Below, piece after piece: positions 1 to 8,308 of a stretch of DNA of 64,000 nucleotides; positions within the stretch are counted from its first letter, which is position 1, and each line of letters begins with the position of its first letter. The stretch spans positions 62,001 through 126,000 of the forward strand of contig NZ_BJVJ01000003.1 in the NCBI RefSeq assembly GCF_007989085.1, written 5' to 3'. The stretch is from Pseudonocardia sulfidoxydans NBRC 16205. Its GTDB lineage: Bacteria > Actinomycetota > Actinomycetes > Mycobacteriales > Pseudonocardiaceae. The position numbers and the translations under genes were made by a program. The notes beneath the pieces were generated by a model. That model was not told the DNA's origin. It saw only the letters and a program-made list of their open reading frames with translations, and made no database searches.

Positions 1-85
1 GAGGATCCGATCGTCGCTGCGCTGCATGGTCACCGACGCTAGGAGCCCGCGAACGGCCGGGCCAGGGCGTTGTTCCCGCTCAGCG

Positions 86-105
86 AACGCGGCCCGCGTT
101 AGGCT
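86..105 (+). promoter_or_regulatory. Inverted repeat and -10 element before the TetR gene
   Basis: AACGCG and CGCGTT flank a 3-base centre at 86-100, directly followed by TAGGCT (100-105), which fits the actinobacterial TAnnnT -10 pattern. Only six bases separate this element from the ATG at 112, so the transcript would be leaderless or nearly so. The position fits autoregulation by the TetR protein. No clear -35 box is visible. The regulatory role is inferred. Confidence 0.4.
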
Positions 106-111
106 CCCGGC

Positions 112-723
112 ATGCCCCGTCCCAGTCGTTGGTCGGAGATCCTCGTCGCCGCGGGTGAGGAGTTCCGCGAGCGCGGCTACGAGACGGCGACGCTGGAGAG
201 CATCGGCGCGCGCGTCGGGATCCTGAAGGGCAGCATCTACAACTATGTCGCCAGCAAGGAGGAGCTCCTGCTGGCGGTGGTGGAGCAGCCGGCCAAGCAG
301 CTGCTCTCCGAGCTCGACCGGCTCAACCAGGACACGGGCAGCAGCGCCGCGGTGCGCCTGCGGGAGCTGATCCGCACGCAGGTCCGCATCTTCAGCGAGT
401 GCTATCCGGCGGCGTTCGTGTACCTGCAGCACATCCGGATGAGCGGCGAGCGGTTCGACGAGTTCCGCGCGATGGACGCCCGCTACATGGCGGCGGTCGA
501 GGAGCTGGTCGCCGAGGGGGCCCGGACGGGGGAGTTCTCGCTGGCGGGCGATGCGCGGACGACGGCGCGCGCGATCGTCGGGATGCTCGACTGGATGCAG
601 CACTGGTTCACCCCGCGCGGGGAGAAGGCGGACCGGGAGCTGGCCGACCAGCTGTTCGCGATGGCCCTCGGCGGGTTGGCGGCGGGCGGCGGCGTGCACG
701 CGCTGGCCCGGGGCCTGCCCTGA
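112..723 (+). CDS. TetR/AcrR family transcriptional regulator
   Basis: The 203-residue protein has the TetR plan: an N-terminal helix-turn-helix (about residues 8-54, with the signature segment SIYNYVASKEEL at 41-52) and a helical C-terminal ligand and dimerisation domain. Such proteins are usually repressors released by a small molecule, often an acyl-CoA in catabolic clusters. The start follows a TAnnnT element by six bases with no Shine-Dalgarno, suggesting a leaderless message. The gene converges on the P450 at 754, and a 40-bp palindrome lies between them. Its targets are unknown; the adjacent DUF35-thiolase-P450 operon is a reasonable guess. Confidence 0.9.
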   Translation: MPRPSRWSEILVAAGEEFRERGYETATLESIGARVGILKGSIYNYVASKEELLLAVVEQPAKQLLSELDRLNQDTGSSAAVRLRELIRTQVRIFSECYPAAFVYLQHIRMSGERFDEFRAMDARYMAAVEELVAEGARTGEFSLAGDARTTARAIVGMLDWMQHWFTPRGEKADRELADQLFAMALGGLAAGGGVHALARGLP

Positions 724-727
724 GCTC

Positions 728-767
728 GTGAGTGGCAATAGTCGCTATAGCGACTATTGCCACTCAC
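728..767. repeat. 40-bp palindrome, family 1, copy 1
   Basis: This is a perfect palindrome with 20-base arms; the left arm is GTGAGTGGCAATAGTCGCTA. It lies between the convergent TetR and P450 genes. The P450 reading frame runs through one arm and ends at a TAG (754-756) inside it. The core ATAGTCGC is much more AT-rich than its surroundings. Related copies are at 7723, 14851, 24407, 50915 and 55911. There is no U-tract, so a terminator role is uncertain. Confidence 0.9.
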
Positions 768-1950
768 AGGGGAGTCGGACCAGTCCGCGCGAGAGCAGCA
801 CGGGGTGCCAGCGCAGCGGCTCGTCGGTCAGCGCCATCCCCGACAAGCGGCGCATCACCGCAGGGATCGCGACGGAGCCCTCCAACCGGGCCAGCGGCGC
901 GCCCAGGCAGTAGTGCAGGCCCACCCCGAACCCCAGCTGGCGGCCCGCGGCGCGGTCGGGGTCGAAGCGGTCGGGGTCGTCGAACACGTCGGGGTCGCGG
1001 TTGGCCGCCGACGGGCACAGGAACACCCGGTCCCCGCGCCGCAGCGTGCGGCCGCGGACCTCGACGTCGGTGGCCATCAGCCGGGCGATGGTCTTGGCGG
1101 GTCCGTCGTAGCGCAGGACCTCCTCGACGAGCCCGTCGGCGTCGGCGCGCACCTGCGGGTGGCGCAGCAGGGCGAGCAGGCCGTTGCCGATGAGGTTCGT
1201 CGTCGTCTCGTGGCCGGCGAACAGCAACAGGACCCCGGTGGAGACGACCTCGTCGTGGGTCAGGGCGTCGCTCTCGTCGCGGGCCTGGATCAGCGCGGTG
1301 AGCAGGTCGTCGGCGGGTTCGCGCTCGTGGGCGGCGACCAGCTCGGTCAGGTACGCGGTCAGCTCGGCCATCCCGGCCGCGCCGGCGGCGTGCCGCTGCG
1401 GGTCGCCCATGCCGCCGAACACGAGCCCCGCGATGGCGTCGGACCAGTCCTTGAAGACGTCGCGGTCCGCCCGCGGGACGCCCAGCAGCTCGGCGACGAC
1501 CGACGCGGTCAGCGGGTAGGCGAACTCGCCGACGAGATCGGCCCGCCCGCGGGGGGCCAGCGCGGTGAGCAGCTCGTCGACCAGCTCGACGACACGCGGC
1601 CGCACCCGCTCCACCGCGCGCGGGGTGAACGCGCGCGAGAGCAGTTTGCGCAGCCGGGTGTGGTCGGGCGGGTCCTTGAACACCATCCAGTCCTCGAGCA
1701 CCCCGAACGCCGCGCGGACAGCCGGGTCGGTGTCGTCGCGCTCCAGCCGGGCCCGGCGGTAGGGGGCGATGCGATCGGAGGAGAACCGGGGGTCGCGCAG
1801 GGCGGCGTCGACGTCGTCGTAGCGGGTGAGGAACCAGGAGCGGTAGCGATCGCTCCAGTGCACCGGGTCGTGCTCGCGCAGGGCGGCCAGCAGGGGATAG
1901 GGATCGGCGACGGCGTCCGGCCCGAGGATGTCGGGGACGACGGAGGTCAC
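754..1950 (-). CDS. Cytochrome P450
   Basis: This 398-residue class I bacterial P450 has all hallmarks: AGHET in the I-helix (about 245-249, the acid-alcohol pair for O2 activation), ExxR (277-280) and the heme loop FGVGLHYCLG (341-350, ligand Cys348). It should hydroxylate a small hydrophobic substrate using electrons from a ferredoxin; a candidate ferredoxin is encoded at 51463. The GTG start overlaps the thiolase stop (GTGA), so it is the last gene of a DUF35-thiolase-P450 operon. Its final codons lie in palindrome copy 1, giving a C-terminus that ends PCEWQ followed by TAG. The substrate is unknown. Confidence 0.95.
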   Translation of the reverse strand: MTSVVPDILGPDAVADPYPLLAALREHDPVHWSDRYRSWFLTRYDDVDAALRDPRFSSDRIAPYRRARLERDDTDPAVRAAFGVLEDWMVFKDPPDHTRLRKLLSRAFTPRAVERVRPRVVELVDELLTALAPRGRADLVGEFAYPLTASVVAELLGVPRADRDVFKDWSDAIAGLVFGGMGDPQRHAAGAAGMAELTAYLTELVAAHEREPADDLLTALIQARDESDALTHDEVVSTGVLLLFAGHETTTNLIGNGLLALLRHPQVRADADGLVEEVLRYDGPAKTIARLMATDVEVRGRTLRRGDRVFLCPSAANRDPDVFDDPDRFDPDRAAGRQLGFGVGLHYCLGAPLARLEGSVAIPAVMRRLSGMALTDEPLRWHPVLLSRGLVRLPCEWQ

Positions 1951-3077
1951 GGCGCCTCCAGCACGGCGACGACGCAGGCGTTCCCGTCGAGTGCCGAGAC
2001 CCCACCACCCATGGTCTCGACGAGCCCGATCCGCGCACCCTCGACCTGCCGGCCGCCGGCCTCGCCGCGCAGCTGCCAGACGATCTCGGCCAGCTGCGCC
2101 AACCCGGTGGCGCCCAGCGGGTGCCCGCGCGAGAGCAGCCCGCCCGACGGGTTGACCGGATGCGCGCCGCCGAGCGCGGTCACCCCGGTCTCGGCGGCCT
2201 TCCCACCCTCGCCGGGTGCGACGAGGCCCAGGGCCTCGGTGGTGACGATCTCCCCGATGGTGAACGCGTCGTGCACCTCGACGACGTCGACGTCGGTGGC
2301 GGCGTGCAGCCCTGCTGCGGCCAGCGCGTCGGCGGCGGTCTCGTGGACGATGTCGTAGCCCCACACGTGCGGGGACCGCCGTCCCCAGGGTGCACCGGAG
2401 CGCAGCGCGACCCCGCGGACGCCGACCTCCCGCGGGCCGCCCGTCGCCGGTCCGACGACGGCCGCGGCCGCACCGTCGGAGGTGGGACAGCACTGCAGCA
2501 GCGTCAGCGGGTCGGCGATCATCCGCGAGGCCAGCACCTCGTCGACGGTGTAGCGGCCGGAGTACTGGGCGCGCGGGTTGTGCAGGGCGTGCGCGTGGTT
2601 CTTCACCGACACCGCGGCGAGCTGGGCGGGGGTGACCGCGCCGTCGTGCAGGTAGCGGGTGGCCGCCATCGCGTAGAGGGCGGGCAGGGCGAGCCCGGTG
2701 GCGCCCTCGGGGTCGGTGTTCTCGGGTGTGATCGCGCCGTCGAAGGCGGTGCTCATCTGTTCGAGGCCGAGCGCGAGGACGCGGCCGTAACGGCCGCTGC
2801 GGACGGCCTCGCACGCCTCGGCGAACGCGGTGGTGCCGCTGGCGCAGGCGTTCTCGACGGTGACGACGGGGACGCGGGTGATGCCCATGGCGCGCAGGAC
2901 CCGTTGTGCCACACCGGCCGGCGCGAAGACGGTGCCGACCCAGACGGCGTCGACGGGCTCGGGGCCGGCGTCGGCCAGTGCCTCCGACACGGCGTTCCAG
3001 GCCAGGGTGACCAGGTCGGTGCCGGGTACGCGGCCGAAATGGGAGGTCCCGACACCGTGCACGGCGACGGCGTTCAT
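1947..3077 (-). CDS. SCP2-type thiolase (acetyl-CoA acetyltransferase family)
   Basis: The 376-residue protein has the thiolase fold of the lipid-transfer/SCP-x group. The nucleophilic Cys is present (Cys78 in ENACASG), as are the HDAFT segment and the C-terminal GHPLGATG motif, so thiolytic or Claisen chemistry is plausible. It follows a DUF35 zinc-ribbon gene with an ATGA overlap, the usual pairing in which DUF35 supports the thiolase or forms an aldolase complex with it. Compare the Cys-less homologue at 39672. It overlaps the downstream P450 by GTGA. Likely role: C-C bond cleavage on a CoA intermediate. Confidence 0.88.
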   Translation of the reverse strand: MNAVAVHGVGTSHFGRVPGTDLVTLAWNAVSEALADAGPEPVDAVWVGTVFAPAGVAQRVLRAMGITRVPVVTVENACASGTTAFAEACEAVRSGRYGRVLALGLEQMSTAFDGAITPENTDPEGATGLALPALYAMAATRYLHDGAVTPAQLAAVSVKNHAHALHNPRAQYSGRYTVDEVLASRMIADPLTLLQCCPTSDGAAAAVVGPATGGPREVGVRGVALRSGAPWGRRSPHVWGYDIVHETAADALAAAGLHAATDVDVVEVHDAFTIGEIVTTEALGLVAPGEGGKAAETGVTALGGAHPVNPSGGLLSRGHPLGATGLAQLAEIVWQLRGEAGGRQVEGARIGLVETMGGGVSALDGNACVVAVLEAP

Positions 3078-3430
3078 CCGATGACCTCCACGTGGGGATC
3101 GGGGGCTCCCGCGAGGAGCCGGACCCGTGTGCCGACGGCGGGTGCTGAGTCCCCGTCGACGTGGGCGAGTACCCGCGGGCCGTCGTCGAGATCGACGTAG
3201 GCCAGCGTGTAGGGCGGGGTGCGCCCGGCGACGGGGATGCGGACGACGGTCGCGCTCCACACCACGCCGTCGGGGCCGAACTCGGCCGCGACGACCGGGC
3301 CGCCGCACTCCGGGCACGCCGGCCACGGGTAGGCGACCGGCTCCGCGCAGGCCTGACACCGGACACCGGCGACATGCGGTGCGCCATCGGGCGCGACGAC
3401 GACGCGCGGACGTGGATCGACGACGGTCAC
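3074..3430 (-). CDS. DUF35 OB-fold and zinc-ribbon protein
   Basis: The 118-residue protein has an N-terminal zinc ribbon (Cys25, Cys28, Cys39, Cys42) followed by an OB-fold-like strand-rich half. DUF35 proteins partner thiolase-fold proteins and can bind acyl-CoA, as with the ChsH2 C-terminal domain and the Ltp2 aldolase. The GTG at 3430 was chosen because it precedes the conserved region and follows GGCGG; an in-frame extension upstream has no homology-like content. It is the first gene of the leftward operon and overlaps the thiolase start by ATGA. Confidence 0.85.
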   Translation of the reverse strand: MTVVDPRPRVVVAPDGAPHVAGVRCQACAEPVAYPWPACPECGGPVVAAEFGPDGVVWSATVVRIPVAGRTPPYTLAYVDLDDGPRVLAHVDGDSAPAVGTRVRLLAGAPDPHVEVIG

Positions 3431-3529
3431 GCCGCCATGAAACCAAACCACGGGTCGGTTATCAATGGCACGGAGCGTGTTCGCTCGGTGGGGCGGCCAC
3501 CTTTCCCAAGCACGTCGTGAGCCCAGTCT

Positions 3530-3590
3530 TGACACCCGGCGATGCCGCGCGACACAGTGACCTGAAGCACCTTCAGCAAACCGGCGTTTG
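3530..3590 (+). promoter_or_regulatory. Promoter and twin inverted repeats before the LLM oxidoreductase
   Basis: TTGACA (3530-3535) is spaced 17 bases from CACAGT (3553-3558), a fair SigA-type promoter. Immediately downstream are two abutting inverted repeats, CTGAAG-CAC-CTTCAG (3562-3576) and CAAAC-CGGC-GTTTG (3577-3590), well placed as repressor operators over the start region. This 236-bp gap separates the divergent operons at 3430 and 3667 and contains no gene. Assignments are by pattern only. Confidence 0.45.
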
Positions 3591-3666
3591 TCAAGTTCGT
3601 CGACCGTGTCCTCGGGTCACCCGCCCCGAAGCCGGACGACCGGAGCCGTCGAGAGGACCCCGACCG

Positions 3667-4776
3667 ATGAAGTTCGGCTTCTTCACCATGCCCGAGCACC
3701 CGCCGCGCGAGAACTGGACGCTGTCCTACGACCGCGACATCGCGAACATCGTGGATGCCGAGCGGCTGGGCTTCCACGAGTTCTGGGTGGGTGAGCACCA
3801 CACCGGCGGCTACGAGAACGTGCCCGTCCCGGAGTTCATGATCGCCAAGGCGTCGGCCGTGACGAGCCGGATCCGGCTGGGCACCGGCGTCATCAACCTG
3901 CCCTACCAGGACCCGTTCATGGTGGCCGAGCGGATGGCGTTCCTCGACCACCTCACCCACGGGCGCCTCGAGTACGGCTTCGGCGGCGGCGGCCTGCCGA
4001 CCGACAAGGAGCTGTTCGGGCTGGAGCCGTCGGAGGCCTCGCCGCGGACCAACGAGGCGCTGGAGATCATCTGGCAGCTCCTCACCTCCGACGACCCGGT
4101 CAGCTACGAGGGCCAGTACTGGAAGTACGAGAACCGTCAGCTGCAGGTCGGGCCGTACCAGGACGTGCCGCCCTTCGCGATCGCCGGCCTCACCGGCACC
4201 CACAACTACGCCAAGTGCGGCGAGCGCGGCTGGAAGCCCCTGTCGGTGCACTTCGCTCCGATCGAGAACGGCACCTACGAGCTCGCGCCCGACCTCAAGG
4301 GCATGGGCAAGGCGATGCTCGACGCCGGCGCCGCCGCGGGCATCGACCCGGCGGTGACCCGCGACAACTGGCGCATCGTCCGCGAGGTCTACGTCACCGA
4401 CGACAGGAACCAGGCGCTCAAGGACATCCGCGAGGGCGTCAGGCTCTCCTACGACTACCTGTTCGGGCTCGGCCTCGGCGCGCTGATGAAGATCGGCGAC
4501 GGCATGGAGGACGCCGACCTGACGTTCGAGTGGATGGTCGACAACATCCCGTGGATCGTCGGCAGCCCGGAGGAGTGCACCCGCCAGCTCAAGGAGCTGG
4601 AGGAGGAGGTCGGCGGCTTCGGCACGCTGCTGATCAACGTCCGCGACTGGGTGACCACCGACAAGTGGAACCGTTCGAACGAGATGTTCGCCCGCTACGT
4701 CATGCCGCACTTCACCAAGCGCGAGCGGCTCGACCGGCGCCGCAAGCTCGCGAACCGAGCCCTCGGGATCGACTGA
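3667..4776 (+). CDS. LLM-class flavin-dependent oxidoreductase
   Basis: The 369-residue protein resembles bacterial luciferase-like monooxygenases: a TIM-barrel start (MKFGFFTMPEH), the EFWVGEHH segment near residue 40, RLGTGV near 65, and a glycine-rich loop near 105. Such enzymes use FMNH2 or F420 for oxygenation, Baeyer-Villiger or desulfonation-type reactions. Spacing from a GAGAGG ribosome site supports the ATG. It heads an operon with two CoA ligases, suggesting that oxygenation yields an acid to be activated. Cofactor and substrate cannot be decided from sequence. Confidence 0.88.
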   Translation: MKFGFFTMPEHPPRENWTLSYDRDIANIVDAERLGFHEFWVGEHHTGGYENVPVPEFMIAKASAVTSRIRLGTGVINLPYQDPFMVAERMAFLDHLTHGRLEYGFGGGGLPTDKELFGLEPSEASPRTNEALEIIWQLLTSDDPVSYEGQYWKYENRQLQVGPYQDVPPFAIAGLTGTHNYAKCGERGWKPLSVHFAPIENGTYELAPDLKGMGKAMLDAGAAAGIDPAVTRDNWRIVREVYVTDDRNQALKDIREGVRLSYDYLFGLGLGALMKIGDGMEDADLTFEWMVDNIPWIVGSPEECTRQLKELEEEVGGFGTLLINVRDWVTTDKWNRSNEMFARYVMPHFTKRERLDRRRKLANRALGID

Positions 4777-4838
4777 TGGAGTCGGGGCGGTACCGGGACG
4801 TGACGCTCGAGCAGGACCTGGTCGAGAGGCCCTCCTGA
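4776..4838 (+). CDS. Tiny ORF coupled to the LLM gene stop (20 codons)
   Basis: An ATG shares its A with the LLM stop (TGATG) and opens a 20-residue frame beginning MESGRYRDV and ending ERPS, with a TGA three bases before the GTG of the CoA ligase. It shows no recognisable domain. It could be a translational relay that delivers ribosomes to the ligase start, or simply a chance frame. Similar tiny coupled ORFs occur at 18799, 28369 and 48845. Confidence 0.3.
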   Translation: MESGRYRDVTLEQDLVERPS

Positions 4839-4841
4839 GCG

Positions 4842-6365
4842 GTGCGCACGACTCTGAGGGAGGAGTTCGACCACGCGTTCCGGCGCTACCGGGAGCGGGT
4901 CGCGGTGGAGCACGCCGGCCGGCGGTGGACGTATCACGACGTCGACCGCTGGTCGGCGGCTGTCGCCGCGCAGCTCGCCGACCACGGCGTCCGCGCGGGC
5001 GACTCCGTGGCGCTGTACCTGCGCAACTGCGTCGAGTTCGTCGTCGCCGACGTCGCGGTGGCCCGCCTCGGCGCGGTCAAGGTGCCGGTCAACCCGCTGC
5101 TGCCGCCGTCGACGGTCGAGCACGTGCTCGGTGCGTCCAACGCCCGCGTCGTCGTGCGGGGCACGAGCCTGCCCCCGACGGCGGGCGTTCCGTCGCTGGT
5201 CGTCGACGACGGGGGCGGCCGGCCCCGCGGCGGCGACGAGGCCCTCGTCGCGCCGCCGCCCGGCCCGGCCCCGGCGCCTCCCGATCCGGGCATCGGCGCG
5301 GGCGACCGGGCCGCGATCTACTTCACCGGCGGCACCACCGGGCTGCCGAAGGGCGTCGTCCACACCCAGGCGTCGGCGGTCGCGGTGCACCGGGCCCAGC
5401 TGCTCGAGGCCGAGATCACCGCCGACGACCGGCTGCTGCTCACCACCCCGCTCGCCCACGCCGCCGGGCTCTTCGCCCAGAGCGCGCTGATCCGGGGCGC
5501 GACGTCGGTGATCGAGGACGGTTTCGACGCCTCGTCCGTGCTGCAACAGTTGCGCGACAACGGGATCACCTGGACGTTCCTGGTGCCGACGATGATCTAC
5601 CGGCTCCTCGACGCCGCGGGCGGACACGCCCGGCACACCCTGCGGACCGTCGTCTACGGTGCCGCGCCCATCGCGCCGAGCCGCCTCGTCGCCGCCCTGG
5701 ACGTGTTCGGGCCGGTGTTCGTGCAGCTCTACGGGCAGACCGAGTGCCCGAACTGGGGCACCCGCCTCGCCAAGTCCGACCACGACCCCGCCCGCCCCGA
5801 CCGCCTCGGCTCGGCCGGGCAGGCCTCGATCGACGCGGACGTCCAGGTCGTCTCCGACGCCGGTGACCCGCTGCCCGCGGGCGAGACCGGCGAGATCTGC
5901 CTGCGCTCGCCGTACACGCTGGAGTGCTACCTCGACGACCCCGACGCGACGGCCGCGAAGTTCCTGCCGCAGGGGTGGATCCGCACCGGAGACGTCGGCT
6001 TCCTCGACGACGACGGCTACCTCCACCTGCGCGACCGCACCTCCGACATGGTCATCTCCGGCGGGATGAACGTCTACTGCCGCGAGGTCGAGGACGCGCT
6101 GGTGCGCCACCCCGCGGTCGCACGCGTCGCCGTCATCGGCGTCCCGCACGACGACTGGGGCGAGGCCGTGCACGCCGTCGTCGTCCCCGGCGCCGGGTTC
6201 GACGCCGCCGAGCTGCTGGAATGGGCGCGCGGGGAGCTCGCCGCGTACGCCCGGCCCAAGACCGTCGAGATCGTCGACGCGCTTCCCGAGACCCCGTTCG
6301 GGAAGATCGACAAGAAGGTCCTGCGCGCGCCGCACTGGGCGGGCAGAGACCGTGCGATCGGCTGA
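4842..6365 (+). CDS. AMP-dependent acyl-CoA synthetase
   Basis: The 507-residue ANL-superfamily enzyme shows the ATP-binding loop FTGGTTGLPKG (161-171), the YGQTE adenylation motif, the GWIRTGD hinge region and the C-terminal catalytic Lys in FGKIDKK. It should convert a carboxylate to its CoA thioester. The linker between the N-domain and the P-loop is rich in Pro, Ala and Gly. The GTG start is the first in the conserved frame. It sits between the LLM oxidoreductase and a second, PaaK-like ligase in one operon; two ligases may serve different acids of one pathway. Confidence 0.92.
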   Translation: MRTTLREEFDHAFRRYRERVAVEHAGRRWTYHDVDRWSAAVAAQLADHGVRAGDSVALYLRNCVEFVVADVAVARLGAVKVPVNPLLPPSTVEHVLGASNARVVVRGTSLPPTAGVPSLVVDDGGGRPRGGDEALVAPPPGPAPAPPDPGIGAGDRAAIYFTGGTTGLPKGVVHTQASAVAVHRAQLLEAEITADDRLLLTTPLAHAAGLFAQSALIRGATSVIEDGFDASSVLQQLRDNGITWTFLVPTMIYRLLDAAGGHARHTLRTVVYGAAPIAPSRLVAALDVFGPVFVQLYGQTECPNWGTRLAKSDHDPARPDRLGSAGQASIDADVQVVSDAGDPLPAGETGEICLRSPYTLECYLDDPDATAAKFLPQGWIRTGDVGFLDDDGYLHLRDRTSDMVISGGMNVYCREVEDALVRHPAVARVAVIGVPHDDWGEAVHAVVVPGAGFDAAELLEWARGELAAYARPKTVEIVDALPETPFGKIDKKVLRAPHWAGRDRAIG

Positions 6366-6376
6366 GGAGTGAGCTG

Positions 6377-7726
6377 ATGTCCGGACCCCGCTCGGTCGCG
6401 GTCGACGACCGCGGGTACCCGCGCTTCTGGGACGAGGAGCGCGAGACCCTCGAGCCCGCCAAGCGTGACGCCCTGATCCTCGACCGGATCCGGCACCAGC
6501 TCGCCTACGCGTGGGCCGAGCTGCCGTTCTACCGGCGGCACTGGGAGGCCCACGGCTTCCACCCCGACCAGGTCACCGCGCTGGAGGACTTCACCACGAA
6601 GGTCCCGGTGATCACCAAGAAGATGCTCGTCGCCGACCAGGCGGAGCACCCGCCCTTCGGCAGCTACGCCCGCGAGCTCCCGCCCGGCGGGATCGCCCGC
6701 ATCCACGGCTCGTCGGGCACCTCCGGGACGCCGACGATGTACGCCGTCTCCAAGGCCGACTGGGACCGTGCGGGCGACGTGCACGCGATGGCGCAGTGGT
6801 GCGCGGGCGTCCGCCCCGACGACGTCGTGCAGGTCGGGTTCCCGTTCGGGCTGTTCTTCGGCGGCTGGGGCGTCGTCCAGGGGGCGGAGCGCATCGGCGC
6901 GACCCTGTTCCCGCTGGGCGTCACCGACTCCGAGAAGCACCTGCAACTCATCGCCCGGCTGGGCTCGACGGTTTTCAGCGCGACGCCGTCGTACTGCATC
7001 CATCTGCTGTCCGTGGCCGACAAGCTGGGCATCGACCTGCGCGCCTCCACGATCCGGCACCTGCTCGTCGGCGGTGAGCCCGGCGGCTCGCTGCCCGGTA
7101 CCCGCAAGATCATCGAGGAGGGTTGGGACGCGATCGTCTCCGACGCCGGCTCGACGTCGGAGATGTACCCGTTCCAGACCAGCGTCGGCTGCGAGGCCGG
7201 CACCGGCACCCACCTCTACACCGACGAGGTCTACACCGAGGTCGTCGACGGCGCCGACCTCAACGTGCCGATCCCGGTGGGGGAGCGCGGGGCGATCGTC
7301 TACACCCACCTCTGGCGCGACTCCCAGCCGATGATCCGCTTCGCGCCCGGCGACGAGACCTACCTTGCGACGGACCCCTGCCCCTGCGGGCGCACCTACC
7401 CGCGGCTGCCCGAGGGCGTCCTCGGCCGCCTCGACGACATGCTCGTCATCCGCGGCGCCAATGTCTTCCCGTCGGCGGTGGAGACGGCGCTGCGCAGCGT
7501 CCCGGAGCTGGGCCCGGAGTTCCGCATCCGCGTCTCCAAGCGCGGCGCGCTCGACGAGCTGACCGTCGAGGCCGAGGCCGACCCCGGTGACGACGCCCTG
7601 CGCGCCCGCACCGAGGAGGCCCTCGTCCGCGTCCTGGGCATCCGCACCGGCGTCACCCTCCTGACGCCCGGCACGCTCCCGGAGACCACGTTCAAGGCCC
7701 GCCGGGTGGTCGACGAACGCCTGTGA
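6377..7726 (+). CDS. Phenylacetate-CoA ligase-like enzyme
   Basis: The 449-residue protein matches the PaaK group in length and motifs: the P-loop HGSSGTSGTPT (about 112-122), the DAGSTSEMYPFQTS region, the CPCGRTYPRL segment and a FRIRVSK-containing C-terminal domain. PaaK-type enzymes activate arylacetates and benzoates, so an aromatic or alicyclic acid is a fair guess. SD GAGGAG precedes the ATG, 11 bases after the previous stop. The TGA stop forms the first bases of palindrome copy 2. Confidence 0.9.
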   Translation: MSGPRSVAVDDRGYPRFWDEERETLEPAKRDALILDRIRHQLAYAWAELPFYRRHWEAHGFHPDQVTALEDFTTKVPVITKKMLVADQAEHPPFGSYARELPPGGIARIHGSSGTSGTPTMYAVSKADWDRAGDVHAMAQWCAGVRPDDVVQVGFPFGLFFGGWGVVQGAERIGATLFPLGVTDSEKHLQLIARLGSTVFSATPSYCIHLLSVADKLGIDLRASTIRHLLVGGEPGGSLPGTRKIIEEGWDAIVSDAGSTSEMYPFQTSVGCEAGTGTHLYTDEVYTEVVDGADLNVPIPVGERGAIVYTHLWRDSQPMIRFAPGDETYLATDPCPCGRTYPRLPEGVLGRLDDMLVIRGANVFPSAVETALRSVPELGPEFRIRVSKRGALDELTVEAEADPGDDALRARTEEALVRVLGIRTGVTLLTPGTLPETTFKARRVVDERL

Positions 7727-7762
7727 GCGGCAATAGTCGCTATAGCGACTATTGCCGCTCAC
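7723..7762. repeat. 40-bp palindrome, family 1, copy 2
   Basis: This is a perfect palindrome with left arm GTGAGCGGCAATAGTCGCTA. The TGA of the PaaK-like ligase is at 7724-7726, inside the arm. It differs from copy 1 at position 6 (T to C), matched by the paired change at position 35, so complementarity is kept. The next gene is in the same orientation, making this the only copy at a non-convergent gene end. The following 220 bases to the next gene hold nothing I can identify. Confidence 0.9.
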
Positions 7763-7985
7763 AACTGCTCACGTCGCGCAACCTGGTGGCCGCCAACGAC
7801 TCCGGGGCCATCGGACACCTCGTCCCGGCCCACGCCGACACGCCGGTCACGGACGGTTGTGATCATGCGGGATTTCGTGACGATCAGTGATGTCGACGGC
7901 ATCTCCGTTCGGTGCCGTCGCACCTCCAGGTGAGCCTGGGCCATTCGGGTCTTGTGTCGTTGCCGTTGGGGTGCATCATGTTCCG

Positions 7986-8273
7986 ATGCTGTTCACCGGG
8001 ACGATGCCCGGAGTGGAGGGGCACGTCGGATACCTGGCCGGTCGGTACCGCAACGGAGCGCTGAGCGACGTGTGGACCGACGCGTCGCGGTGCGCCGAGC
8101 GCACCTTCACCGCGTGGGCGGCGGGGTGTTCGTGCGGCTGGTACGGCTCCCTCCAACCGTTGACGACGGTCGGCCAGTACGGTGCCCGTCGGCAGTGGGC
8201 GAACGAGCACCTTCCCGTGGTGCTCGCGGAGGCGACGGCCCCGAGCGTGTCGCCGACGGTCGCGGCCGGCTGA
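7986..8273 (+). CDS. Small protein of unknown function with CSCGWYG motif
   Basis: The 95-residue soluble protein begins MLFTGTMPG and carries a Trp/Cys-rich segment, AAGCSCGWYGS, around residues 42-52. It looks like a family of short actinobacterial proteins of unknown function; no membrane segment or known domain is visible. An in-frame GTG at 7971 is an alternative start; no strong Shine-Dalgarno decides between them. It stands alone between palindrome copy 2 and the convergent MFS gene. The Cys pair could bind metal, but this is speculative. Confidence 0.55.
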   Translation: MLFTGTMPGVEGHVGYLAGRYRNGALSDVWTDASRCAERTFTAWAAGCSCGWYGSLQPLTTVGQYGARRQWANEHLPVVLAEATAPSVSPTVAAG

Positions 8274-8308
8274 GCCCGCCGCCGACAGGGTCGTGTCGGC
8301 GGAGACCG

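Noticed and set aside
728-767. Peptide SGNSRYSDYCHSQ recurring in several frames, considered as a conserved small protein
   Set aside because: It is the translation of the DNA palindrome and appears in both strands at each copy. Except for the in-frame VOC case it belongs to no plausible gene.
754-3387. Very long open frame on the complement spanning the P450 and thiolase genes
   Set aside because: Only its last 398 codons (the P450) have protein-like content. The rest is the Arg/Pro-rich shadow of the thiolase frame, expected at this GC content.
3127-3666. Longer upstream extension of the LLM oxidoreductase frame
   Set aside because: The extension is Arg-rich, overlaps the divergent DUF35 gene and the promoter region, and lacks homology-like content. 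The ATG at 3667 has a ribosome site and a typical family start.
7763-7985. Gap between palindrome copy 2 and the small unknown gene
   Set aside because: Searched for RNA genes, hairpins and short ORFs; the only frames are Arg-rich shadows and no convincing promoter or structured RNA was found.
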